Origin: Larix kaempferi
Taxonomy: Eukaryota > Streptophyta > Pinopsida > Pinales > Pinaceae
Assembly: GCA_027924585.1 (NCBI GenBank)
Contig: BSBM01001719.1
Coordinates: 31,726,001 to 31,790,000 of the forward strand
Length of the DNA stretch: 64,000 nt
Reading direction: 5' to 3'
Of the stretch, positions 1 through 9,602 are shown in pieces (position 1 is the first letter of the stretch; each line of letters begins with the position of its first letter). The position numbers and the translations under genes were made by a program. Below the pieces are notes generated by a model. That model saw nothing but the letters and a program-made list of their open reading frames with translations. It was not told the DNA's origin and did no database searches.

Positions 1-14
1 AACAGAAGGTTTTA

Positions 15-545
15 ATGCTAGCTAATGCTCAAGCTCAATCTCCGCAGTTGAGACGAAGAGATGGCTGTAAATCCTCACATGATTTAATGCTATCCAAAGA
101 ATTAGCAAGGGAATGGAACAATTATGTGAACAAATTGGTGTACAATTTCATCCACCCGGAACTAATCTGGACAAAGAATGGATTAAATGGATACTTTTCG
201 GAGAAACTTAGATATGAAGAAGTCAGCCAAGAAACTCTCCAAGGAGAGAAAAGTTGGTGGAGACCTTTATTGAAAATCCACAACCCTTTGAAAACAATCC
301 TGACCCTCTGGTTGGCTCTAAATGAAAAAATGTTAACTTGGGAAAACTTAAAGAAAAGAGGTTTTCATGGTCCCATCATTTTTGCACTATGTCTTGCAAA
401 TGAGGAAACCTCCTCTCACTTGTTCAGTCTATGTCCTTATGCAGGAGAAGTATGGGACATGGTATCCTTGAAAATGGTCAACTCCAAAATAGCGCAAAGA
501 GATGCAACGCTAGAACAACAATCCCTGGAGTGGTGGCGAACATAA
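15..545 (+). pseudogene. LINE-C zf-RVT (reverse-transcriptase zinc-binding) region
   Basis: This partial ORF2 segment lies between the RT and RNase H domains of a plant LINE. The motifs LKTILTLWLALNEKMLTWEN, KKRGFHG and SSHLFSLCPYAGEVWD are typical of the zf-RVT family (PF13966), including a C-x-H/C pattern around LCLANEETSSHLFSLC. The frame opens at the left edge with no true start and stops at 543-545. LINE-B (55856-56363) has the same region with its own stops, and LINE-A has it at 19262-19948. It is a dead gene fragment, not an independent gene. Confidence 0.8.
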
Positions 546-659
546 GGGGTACGTAAATATGATGCATTCATAGATCTCTTTGTTTGCACAATCTAGGAAG
601 CACGCAACCAAGCAATTTTCAAGAACATAAGTGTTCCAACAGACATTGCTTCTGTTATC

Positions 660-985
660 TTGATGCAAAAATTCCAGGAGCACAAGATCGCTGACAAATC
701 TAGAAAGATTAGAGAAATTACAGTCCCAAGTATCAATAAGAGTGAGCCATGGGCTTATTTGATGGTGCAAGTCAGGGATATCCTCCTATATGTGGAGGAG
801 GGGGAGTATTATACATTACAAATAACAGCAAGCTTTGCATCAAATTCGCACCTGGGAGGGCATCAAATAGCAAGGCTGAGTTAGCAGCTTTGTGGGCGGT
901 TCTCAAAACTACTCAGAGGAAAAATGTTTAAAGGATTCAGATTTTTGGAGTTTCCAAAATGGTGATCGACTGGGATAACCAGATT
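660..985 (+). pseudogene. LINE-C RNase H domain, frameshifted and truncated
   Basis: This is the start of the RNase H-like (RVT_3) domain that ends ORF2 of this LINE family. The beginning reads in one frame (KSRKIREITVPSINKSEPWA, where the intact family copy continues with FDGxSQG). A small deletion then moves the reading to another frame (GGVLYITNNSKLCIKFAPGR, ASNSKAELAALWAVLKTTQ). Past about 985 the homology jumps to 3' UTR, so the third acidic motif (GDSKMVIDW in LINE-A) is damaged and the rest is deleted. Compare the open version at 56482-57021. Confidence 0.75.
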
Positions 986-1244
986 AATGCCCCCATATTA
1001 ATGCGAGTTGCAAACGAATTTGCTGTTAAGCTGGAGGATCGAAGTGACAGTGTATGTAATCTTATAAGCTGTTAAGACAAAGAAAGGTTATGAATTGGAA
1101 ACAATGTGAATACTATAAGTTGTTAAGGCAAAGACTGTAATTCCTTTTTGTGATGCAAAACAATTTGGATTATGATAATGTAATTCCTACAAGGACAATT
1201 GATGATCACTCTTTATTTAGAGTGATAGATATTTTACATTTGGA

Positions 1245-1269
1245 AGATATATATATATATATATATATT
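1245..1269. repeat. (TA)n tail of LINE-C
   Basis: A run of alternating AT directly follows the conserved LINE 3' terminus CATTTGGAAGATA. The same position carries (TA)n in LINE-B (57602-57620) and (AC)n in LINE-A (20868-20882), so it is part of the LINE tail and not a chance microsatellite. Confidence 0.8.
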
Positions 1270-2330
1270 CTTGACTTCTTTAATTCATCGAGGGCACTAA
1301 TCAATTCACCTTCCCAATCAATGTCTGCAACATATTCTTCTTAATTAGATTGATTATCTGTCTTAACTTCTGCAACTGTCTTAGTCCATGAAAAGTACTT
1401 CTTCTAGTTCCTCTCGGCAATCACCTCCTTCAGATACATTGCCATCTTCTTTAGTGTGTAGAATTTTCTTCTGTTTTGGAACCCTCCTTTTATTTTCAGG
1501 TATCTGTTGAGTGCACGCAGTTTTTTGTTCATGATAACTAGATTCTTCATCATTGTTGCTATCTCCATCTTTTCTATAAGGACACTTAGAAGAAAAATGG
1601 TCTATTCCTCCACATTTGAAACATTTGAAAGGCAATTTGCTTTTGTACTTACCTTGTCCTATTTTAAGCTTCCTTATAAAGTTTGACTCTTCATCATCTT
1701 ATTCATTGCACGAGTCTATGTCATGATCATGCTTATCCTTTCCAATGGATTTAAAAGAAGCTTCCTTTTTAGTGGGATTATCCTTCTTAGTTCTCATCTC
1801 ACATACTGTTAGGATACCCCAAAGCTTGTCCTTTTTTAGATCTTCAAGATTTGCTCTATCTTCCAATGCATACACCTTCGCATCGAATATTGAGGGCCAA
1901 GTTCTCAGTATCTTCTGTACCATATATTCTTCTTCTAGAGTGACCCCAATAATTTTGATTCCATTAACTATCTCATCAACTGTTAAGAAGTAAGAGGTAA
2001 TTTTTTCTTCATCTTTCATTCTCAAGGATTCAAATAACCTAGAGTAGTTTTAACTTTGCTTTCTTTACCTTTTCATCACCTTCATAAACACCTATGAGTT
2101 TCTCTCAGACTTCCTTGGTTGAGGCATGGTGCACAAGCTTGAAAAATTCATTATCTGTTAAGCCACATAGCATTACATTTATAGTTCTTGCATTGCATTC
2201 ATATGTTCTCCTTTCAACTAGATTAACTGGTATGATTGCTGGGACATTGTAACCATCAACATTGGACTTCCATACATCTGCTCCAAGTGATTGCAAATAT
2301 ACTTCCATCCGGTATAGTTGGTGCCATCAA
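1270..2330 (-). pseudogene. Ty1/copia element C2: gag remnant
   Basis: This minus-strand gag of a Ty1/copia element reads right to left. First comes an N-terminal part (MEVYLQSLGADVWKSNVDGY, about 2308-2105), then a UBN2/Retrotran_gag_2 core (ITSYFLTVDEIVNGIKIIGV, VYALEDRANLEDLKKDKL, 2025-1699), then a CCHC knuckle, CFKCGGIDHFSSKC, near 1615-1575. Stops and indels separate the pieces. Downstream coding sequence is cut off by LINE-C at about 1270. The element's own primer-binding site and LTR follow at 2425 and 2439. The second copy, C3 (57640-58890), keeps a 231-aa open stretch across the same core and lacks an internal deletion of about 140 bp found here. Confidence 0.8.
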
Positions 2331-2424
2331 ATCTTGGTGCTTTGTTTGTGGAAATACCTTCCTTCTTGTCCATATCTGCACACAAATCTATATTCCAGAT
2401 GTTAATTTGTTACTGAAGACACTC

Positions 2425-2436
2425 GCTCTGATACCA
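2425..2436 (-). other. Primer-binding site of copia C2 (initiator tRNA-Met type)
   Basis: Read on the minus strand this is TGGTATCAGAGC, the classic plant LTR-retrotransposon primer-binding site complementary to the 3' end of initiator methionine tRNA. It lies 2 bp inside the LTR edge at 2439, which fixes the element's orientation as minus. Confidence 0.85.
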
Positions 2437-2438
2437 AT

Positions 2439-3094
2439 TGTTGGAATCGATTTAATACTTAGAGGGGGGGTGAATCAGTATTAACGCATTGATCAACAAT
2501 TTTTACCTTCTTTAACATATTAGTCTTAACATAATATTGATCTTTAGTTATGCATCCAATATAAATAAAATCATTAATCCATATATGCACAGAGACAAAG
2601 AACACCTAACACATACGATTTTGACGTGGAAACCCAAATGGGAGAAAACCACAAAATGCTCTTTTGTATTGAAAATATTACATTCAAGGAAGCATTGACT
2701 TCCCGTTGTTACCAGCACCAGCCCCCTAGTTTTACAGGTCTCGACCTAAAGGAAGCATCGAATCCTTGTGTTCTCTAGCACCAATGGGAAGGAGTCTATG
2801 ACCTCCTACGCCTTGCCCCATCCTATAGCCCATAGATCCAAAATAACATGTTTCCTTACTGAACTTCCGACATGCACACACTTTTGATATTATGATGTTT
2901 TTCCTACTATGTGCACCTTTTGTATGTAGTCGTATTGTTGTCACTTCTCTGCATACATCACTTGACTTCTCATTCCACTCAAAATTCATTCTGTTAATGA
3001 ATCACTTCATATTTCATGTGCTACTTCATTTGTTGTAGTCTGTGCCATTGATTAGCTGTGTCATTCTGCTACTTCGCAACTACACTAACCAACA
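2439..3094 (-). repeat. 5' LTR of copia C2
   Basis: The plus strand starts TGTTGG directly outside the primer-binding site and runs to CCAACA at 3089-3094, a perfect 6-bp terminal inverted repeat, giving 656 bp. The left edge is well supported by the primer-binding site; the right edge is inferred from the TG/CA ends. The same LTR in copy C3 is interrupted at the base equivalent to 3016 by gypsy element G4. Confidence 0.65.
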
Positions 3095-3482
3095 GATACC
3101 GTGCTTCATTTGATAGCGTGTTGATATGAGATTGTGAACTGGTATCAGATGTAACTGCGCACTTACTAATATGTGTCCATTCGGTTTAAGTGCCACAGTA
3201 TTTCAAACAATCTACGACATGTTGTGAATTATATGATTCATCCTTTCGGTTTAACGCACTTGCCTCATATCATCCTAATCATGATGCACATACCATATTC
3301 TACTGATGTTCTGTTGTTCCACATCTGATGGACTTCTTTACGTCACACACTTCACTTCAACCTTTGTGCATCAGCTAAATTTTTTTGCATCTACTGATAT
3401 ACCTCATTTCAGTCTCTATGCTTCTTCCTTCCAAAACATCTATTTACTATCTATGTGTTTCTTGTGCTACTATCATTTGGCC
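3095..3482. other. Unassigned flank between copia C2 and gypsy G1
   Basis: About 390 bp of T-rich DNA with no coding signal. It presumably continues at 9603 across the G1 insertion. Its partner in the second copy of this block lies beyond the right end of the window. Confidence 0.5.
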
Positions 3483-3857
3483 TGTTAGGAACCCATATCT
3501 TTACTTTGTTAGTATGTTGTTGTTGGATGCATATGCTTTGTAAGTCGTCCCGTAGTATTTGTTGATCAATAGTTTGTGTTATTGTTGTTGGCGCATATGC
3601 TTTGTAAGTCGCCCGTAGTATTGTTGATCCATAGTTTGTAACGGCTCATGGTTTCGACCCATAGTATTGGCACCTAGAATTAGTATATAAGTGTGTGTTG
3701 AGACCTATGAAGGCACCGTGAAGTTATTTGTATTGAGCTTGCTCAAAGGAGCTTGCCCCCTCGAAGTGGCCTGTGATCAATACAAAAGTGATTCTGAGTT
3801 CTGTCATTTCTGCTATTTCGCGTATTCTTGTTAATTAATTGTTGTAGGTGCCTCACA
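3483..3857 (+). repeat. 5' LTR of G1
   Basis: 375 bp, TGTTAGGAAC to GGTGCCTCACA. It contains an internal direct duplication of about 70 bp: the stretch GCATATGCTTTGTAAGTCG occurs near 3529 and again near 3592. It carries a TATA box at 3684-3690 and is followed by the primer-binding site. Confidence 0.93.
3684..3690 (+). promoter_or_regulatory. TATA box in the G1 LTR
   Basis: TATATAA followed by GTGTGTG sits about 200 bp into the LTR, a normal position for the U3 promoter. The same sequence is unchanged in the 3' LTR (about 9424-9430). Confidence 0.6.
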
Positions 3858-3859
3858 TC

Positions 3860-3871
3860 TGGTATCAGAGC
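3860..3871 (+). other. Primer-binding site of G1
   Basis: TGGTATCAGAGC, an exact match to the usual initiator tRNA-Met primer-binding site, two bases after the LTR end at 3857. Confidence 0.9.
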
Positions 3872-4879
3872 ACTTTCTTGGGCTCGCTGGGTGAAATTTC
3901 TGCCAAAATTTTTTTTCGCATCTGTTGCAGGTTCGGATTTGGGAATAATCCCTATCCGCTTAACTGTGGGAAGTACTTGGGCATAATCCCTAAAACTCAT
4001 TGTGAGGAGTACCACAGGAACCCCGAAGTAGCTGTCCCATTGAGAGGACCTGCCGGCGAAAAGGGCAACGACCCCTACCTGATTGACTAGTTCCCACCCG
4101 TGAGGTAAACCAAGAGCTGTTGTTTGTGGCAAAGCGGTTATCAGTTTTACCTGAGCCGTGGAGTGAGGGGTACTGCCCCAATATGCAAGCCATTAGACAG
4201 CATTGGTGGCCGAGTGAAAACCCTGAACTGTTAGGAAGCCGCACATACCTGGGGTCCATATCTACTTTCAGCTGAACTATTGTCGATCACTGCTGCGCCG
4301 TTTCAGATTCATTTTGCAAGCCGTTCCAGATCCAGTCGTTCGGCGTTGTTCCAGAATCCTTCGAACCAGAGATCCCATTCTGCACGCAGAGCCGTAGCCG
4401 CTCCAGACTGTAAAAAAAAAAAAAAAAAAAAAATTCTATTTTTTCTCCATATCTCCCTTGTTTTACCTCTGTTTTCCTTGAAAATTTCAGGGAACCCCTG
4501 TCATTCCATTCTGCATATTTCATCCCTGAGGAACCTATCCTCAATTCCCTTTCCTACAGCCCAAAATCCCACATTTGTCTATTTTTAGGGTTTGCCATAA
4601 CTTCCTCAGATTTCACCCAATCACCTTCAATTTTTACCACAAAGTTCCTTTCTGAATTCTGCTTCTTTGCTCCCCTCTACCAAATTTTCCCATCCTTTCA
4701 CCCCGCTGCTGAAATCCTCATTTTTGCTTCCCTGTCTATCCAACAGTGTCCAAAAAACGAGTCAAACCCCAATTACCCTTCTGATTTTTTCCCAAATCCA
4801 AATTTTCCTTTACTGAAATAGTTCCTGTTTTTGTTTTCCTACCCAGTCAAAAAAAAAAAAAAAAAAAAAATCCCTGGTT
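3872..4879 (+). other. G1 leader with two A22 tracts
   Basis: About 1 kb between the primer-binding site and the gag start. It holds no convincing ORF. The second half is pyrimidine-rich. Two homopolymer runs of 22 A each stand at 4412-4433 and 4849-4870; the second ends 9 bases before the gag ATG. Confidence 0.75.
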
Positions 4880-7204
4880 ATGGTTGTCACCCGTGCAGGA
4901 GTAAAAACCATGGAGGAAGCCCTTGTAGCCATCCAAGCCAAACTCCAGGATCTGGATGAAAAATTTCTTGGTCTCCATCTTGAACATTCAGCTATGAACA
5001 ACAAACGGCAGTCCGAGTCTTCAGTAGACAATGGGTTCTCTTCTTCCAGCAATTTCCGTGGTCCGAAGCTTGATTTTCCTCGCTTCAATGGTACTGATCC
5101 AACTGGATGGATCTATCATGCAAAACAGTATTTCAGTCTGCATAATACTTTTGATGTCAACAAAGTTCCGTTGGCATCCTTTCATTTGGAACAGGAAGCT
5201 CTTCAATGGTATCGTTGGTACATCAAGGCTCATCCAGAGCCCAACTGGCCAGACTTTTTCCAACTCCTTTTGCAACGATTTGGTCCTAGTGCTTTTGATG
5301 ACTTCACAGGAGCCCTCACTAAACTTCGCCAAACTGGCACTGTGAGAGAGTATCAAAACGAATTTGAGAATCTAGCCAACCACACCGAAGGATTGTCTGA
5401 TGAATTTTACCGGAGTTGTTTTATCAGTGGTCTAAAGGATGCCATCCGCTCTGAGGTTAAAATGTTCTGTCCCAACATAATGATGGAAGCACTCTGGTTG
5501 GCTAAATTGGCAGAACACAAGATTGCATCCCAACAACGCTCCAAGCCCACTTTTGTTCCCTTCCGAAATATGGGTTCTCAACGACCACCTATACCGCAGG
5601 CTCCTCGACCGACTCCTATCAAGCGTTTGTCTGAAACAGAGATGCAAGCACGCAGAGAAAACGGTCTTTGCTATAATTGTGATGAGAAATTCACTCGGGG
5701 ACATAGATGTGTTCAGCAAAAGCTCTATCTCCTGGATGTGGAGTCTCCGCCTGCCTCTGAAATGGGTGACGAAGATCCAGAAACACTGGATGCACCGGTC
5801 GACATTCAGGAACCGCCTATTGATCCTCCGTCTCAGGATGACCAGCTAGAGATATCTCTCCATGATTTAGCTGGAATCACCACCCCCCAAACAATGCGGG
5901 TCAGGGGTTACTTCAAGAAGCTTCCTCTTACAATCCTCATTGATTCTGGTAGCACTCATAATTTCATTGACCCTCGGATCGCCAAACAAGTTGATTGTTT
6001 TATCCATCCTTGCTCCAACTTTGAAGTCATGGTTGCCAATGGGGGCACCTTACCTTGCAAAGGGAAGTGTCGAAATGTGTGTATCTCTATGGGATATTAT
6101 ACCTTGCGCTCTGACATGTTTGCCTTGCCCTTAGGCGGATGTGATGTGGTTTTGGGAGCTCAATGGCTACGCACACTCGGCCCTATATTATGGGATTTTT
6201 CCGAACTTTGGATGCAGTTTTCCCTCAATGGACACAAACACACATTGACAGGATTACAACCAGGTTCTCTCAGCATCATCAGTTCACATTGCATGGAAAA
6301 ACTCCTCAAGAAGAATTCACATGTTGTCATCGCTCAGATCCATTCCATCCAGATGCAACCATCAGCGGTCTCCACTACTCCTTTGGATCTACAACAAATT
6401 CTGGATCGATATACAGGTGTCTTTGCTGAACCAGTGGGATTACCACCTTCCAGGCCAGAAGACCATCGTATTCAGCTCCTTCCTGGAAGCGCTCCTCCCA
6501 ACATCAGGCCCTATCGCTACCCATTCCACCAAAAAACGGAGATTGAAATGCTCGTTCGGGACTTATTGAAGCAAGGTATTATTCGCCCAAGCACAAGTTC
6601 CTTTTCTTCTCCAGTTATTCTTGTCCGCAAAAAAGATGGGTTATGGCGCCTCTGCATTGACTTCCGAGCACTTAATCACCTCACCATCAAGGATAAGTTT
6701 CCAATTCCTGTTGTTGATGAACTTCTTGACGAGCTTCATGGGGCTCACTTTTTCTCCAAGTTGGATCTTCGTTCTGGGTATCATCAAATTCAGGTTCATG
6801 AGGATGATATTCCTAAAACAGCTTTCCACACACATGATGGCCATTATGAATTTTTGGTCATGCCCTTTGGCCTCACTAATGCTCCTTCCACATTCCAGGC
6901 CTTAATGAATAAAATATTTCGACCCTACTTGCGGAAATTCATTCTGGTATTCTTTGATGATATCCTCATCTATAGTAAAACATGGGATGAACATCTCCAA
7001 CATCTGGATCTTGTCATGAAACTGTTCTCTGACCATCATCTCCATGCCAAGCAGTCTAAATGTGTTTTTGGACAAAAGGAAGTTGAGTATCTCGGGCACA
7101 TTATCTCAGCACAAGGGGTTCGTGTGGATCCTGCCAAAATCGACGCCATGAACAATTGGCCACGTCCTCAGACACTCAAGAGCCTTCGTGTTTTTTGGGG
7201 TTGA
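4880..7204 (+). pseudogene. G1 gag-protease-reverse transcriptase polyprotein (frameshifted end)
   Basis: A 774-residue open stretch of chromovirus polyprotein. The start ATG at 4880 is the first good one after the leader. A gag capsid-like region covers about residues 60-215, including the LTKLRQTGTVREYQNEF segment. A zinc knuckle, CYNCDEKFTRGHRC, starts at residue 264. The retropepsin motif LIDSGSTHNFID has its catalytic Asp near residue 355. RT spans about 550-770, with [30 protein letters not shown] and the catalytic FFDDILIYS (Asp pair at residues 693-694). Gag and pol lie in one frame. A one-base loss near 7190 shifts the frame just after RT; the homology carries on in the frame of 7156-7635. 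Up to that point all visible catalytic residues are kept. Confidence 0.9.
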
Positions 7205-7893
7205 CTGGCTACTACCGCAAGTTTGTCAAGGATTATGGGAAGATTGCAGCTCCATTAACTGCTCTGTTGAAAAAGGATGCTTTTACATGGACACCTGCTG
7301 CTCAGTGTGCATTTGAAAAACTAAAACAAGCTATGTGTACTACACCTGTGCTAGCTATGCCCGATTTTTCCAAGCCCTTCACTATTGAGAGTGATGCTTG
7401 CGGCAATGGACTTGGTGTTGTTCTCCTTCAAGATGAACACCCCATTGCATTCACCAGCAAATCCCTTTCAGGTAAGAATTTAGTTGCCTCTACCTATGAG
7501 AAGGAAATGATGGCTATTTTGCATGCAGTACAGAAGTGGCGTCCATACCTATTAGGGAATCATTTCTGCATCAAGACTGATCACCAGAGTCTAAAATATT
7601 TCTTGGACCAGCGTGTCTCCTCCCCGGCACAATAGAAATGGGTTAGCAAACTCATGGGTTATAACTATGAGATCACTTACAAGAAGGGTAAAGACAATAT
7701 TGTGGCAGATGCTCTTTCTCGCACATTTGGTGCCCAAGGTTCTCTTTCAGCTATTTCTATGCCTGTTCCAAATTGGTTGCAATCTGTTCAACAGGGTTAT
7801 GTCAATGAATCTTCCTTATCTCATATCATCCAACGCTTGACCAACAACCCTTCTGCTGTACCACATTACTCTTGGGATGGTGCTTCTCTGTGA
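7190..7893 (+). pseudogene. G1 RNase H domain
   Basis: Continuation of the pol reading after the frameshift. LTGYYRKFVKDYGKIAAPLT is the RT-RNase H connection. RNase H shows FTIESDACGNGLGVVLLQD, STYEKEMMAILHAVQKWRPY and IKTDHQSLKYFLDQR, so the D-E-D acidic residues are present. A TAG at 7633-7635 interrupts the domain, which continues in the same frame as GYNYEITYKKGKDNIVADAL. A TGA at 7891-7893 precedes the integrase. Without these stops the domain would look complete. Confidence 0.85.
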
Positions 7894-7908
7894 TACAAGG
7901 GTCGTCTG

Positions 7909-9198
7909 GTGCTTCCCCAGAGCACAGATCTTCAACAAGCTGTCTTCTATGAACTCCATGCTTCTCCATCGGCCGAGCACTCTGGGTTCCTCAAAACATA
8001 TGAACGAGCACGACGTAACTTCTTTTGGCAAGGCATGAAAAGGACAATTCAACAGATGGTGGCCGAATGTGATACCTGCCAGCGCAATAAGGGTGAAACA
8101 ACACTCGTTCCAGTATTGCTTGAACCCTTGCCCATACCTACACGGATTTGGACAGATATTTCTATGGATTTCATTGAAGGGCTCCCTAAATCTGGCGGGA
8201 AGACAGTGATTCTCGTTGTGGTTGATCGCCTCTCCAAATATAGTCATTTTTGCGCTCTCAGTCATCCCTATACAGCCTCCTCAGTTTCTCAAATTTTTAT
8301 GGACCAGATCTTTCGTCTTCATGGCATCCCTTCTTCCATTGTCTCGGATCATGATGCGACTTTCACCAGTCATTTTTGGACAGAACTATTTCGCCACACT
8401 GGCACCAAACTGAAGATGAGTTCAGGGTATCACCCACAAACAGATGGTCAGACTGAAATTGTCAATAAATGCTTGGAAACTTATCTTCGTTGCTTCACCT
8501 CAGAACAACAACATCAGTGGGCAAAGTGGCTCCCTCTTGCTGAATGGTGGTACAATACCTCTTACCACACTGCCTCTAAAATGACCCCATATGAAGCAGT
8601 CTATGGTCAAGCACCTCCAGCTCTTCTTCCATGCACCCCCACCAGTTCACCAGTTCAGGAAGTTGACACGGTCCTTCGCAACCGCGATCAGATTCTTCGC
8701 ATTTTGCGGGACAATCTTCACATGGCAAGAAATCGCATGAAGCAACAAGCGGATCAGCACCGTTCAGAGCGCACGTTTCAAGTCGGCGATATGGTTTTTC
8801 TTCGTCTCCAGCCGTACAAACAATCCTCCTTGAAACTCAAAGGGCATCGTAAGCTTGCTCCAAAGTTCTATGGGCCATATCGGATTCTTTAGAAGATTGG
8901 GTCCGTTGCTTATAAATTGACACTTCCTCCTTCTTCCCGCATTCATCCAGTCTTTCATGTCTCTTGTTTGAAGAAAGTTCTTGGCACCAACATCAGTGGC
9001 CAGACAATTTTACCCGAACTGGATAATGAAGGATCCATCCTTTTGGAGCCAGAGGCCATCCTCAATCGGCGCACGCATTAGCTTCGCTCTCGCTCTATCA
9101 CAGAGGTCTTAATTCAGTGGCACGGCATGCAACTAGAGGATGCTACATGGGAACCACTCCTTCAGACTCAACAACAATTTCCACATCTAAAGCTTTGA
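7909..9198 (+). pseudogene. G1 integrase and C-terminal chromodomain
   Basis: Integrase in one open stretch to the stop at 8890-8892. The HHCC zinc domain is visible (ELHASPSAEHSGFL, CDTCQRNKGE), followed by the DDE core: WTDISMDFIEGLP, IVSDHDATFTSHFW and HPQTDGQTEIVNK, with all three acidic residues. In the same frame past the stop comes VFHVSCLKKVLG and then a chromodomain (VLIQWHGMQLEDATWEP) ending at 9198, interrupted once by TAG at 9079. A chromodomain at the integrase C terminus marks chromoviruses and is thought to steer insertion to heterochromatin. Confidence 0.87.
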
Positions 9199-9207
9199 GG
9201 ACAGAGC

Positions 9208-9222
9208 TTAAGGGGGAGGGGA
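9208..9222 (+). other. Polypurine tract of G1
   Basis: TTAAGGGGGAGGGGA directly before the 3' LTR. This is the expected primer for plus-strand DNA synthesis. Confidence 0.88.
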
Positions 9223-9597
9223 TGTTAGGAACCCATATCTTTACTTTGTTAGTATGTTGTTGTTGGACGCATATGCTTTGTAAGTCGTCCCGTAGTATTT
9301 GTTGATCAATAGTTTGTGTTATTGTTGTTGGCGCATATGCTTTGTAAGTCGCCCGTAGTATTGTTGATCCATAGTTTGTAACGGCCCATGGTTTCGACCC
9401 ATAGTATTGGTGCCTAGAATTAGTATATAAGTGTGTGTTGAGACCTATGAAGGCACCGTGAAGTTATTTGTATTTAGCTTGCTCAAAGGAGGTTGCCCCC
9501 TCGAAGTGGCCTGTGATCAATACAAAAGTGATTCTGAGTTCTGTCATTTCTGCTATTTCGTGTATTCTTGTTAATTAATTGTTGCAGGTGCCTCACA
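9223..9597 (+). repeat. 3' LTR of G1
   Basis: 375 bp, same length as the 5' LTR, with 8 substitutions between them and no indels. Followed by TGGTC at 9598-9602, a one-mismatch copy of the target duplication TGGCC. Confidence 0.93.
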
Positions 9598-9602
9598 TGG
9601 TC

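Larger units (their letters stand above)
1..1272 (+). mobile_element. LINE-C: 3' end of a plant L1-type LINE
   Basis: This is the 3' end of a non-LTR retrotransposon; the rest lies left of the window. In order it holds the RT-associated zinc-binding region, a broken RNase H domain, a 3' UTR and a (TA)n tail. It aligns with 55808-57620 (LINE-B). Compared with LINE-B it lacks about 530 bp corresponding to roughly 56820-57355, which removes the end of the RNase H domain. The conserved last 60 bp (GATCACTCTTTATTTAGAG then CATTTGGAAGATA) also end LINE-A, LINE-B and LINE-D, which defines the family's 3' terminus. Confidence 0.85.
3483..9597 (+). mobile_element. G1: Ty3/gypsy chromovirus with both LTRs
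   Basis: A complete-length LTR retrotransposon of 6115 bp. It has 375-bp LTRs, a tRNA-Met primer-binding site, a long leader, gag-PR-RT-RNase H-IN-chromodomain in that order, and a polypurine tract. The target duplication is near-perfect: TGGCC at 3478-3482 and TGGTC at 9598-9602. The LTRs differ at 8 of 375 positions by direct comparison, so the insertion is fairly recent. Coding is broken by one frameshift near 7190 and stops at 7633, 7891, 8890 and 9079. The compact size and the RNase H motifs suggest a Reina-like chromovirus, but the clade is my inference. Confidence 0.93.

Noticed and set aside
4880-8892. Plant pararetrovirus or endogenous virus instead of a retrotransposon
   Set aside because: Flanking LTRs, polypurine tract, target duplication, integrase and chromodomain identify a Ty3/gypsy chromovirus; no movement or envelope-like protein is seen.
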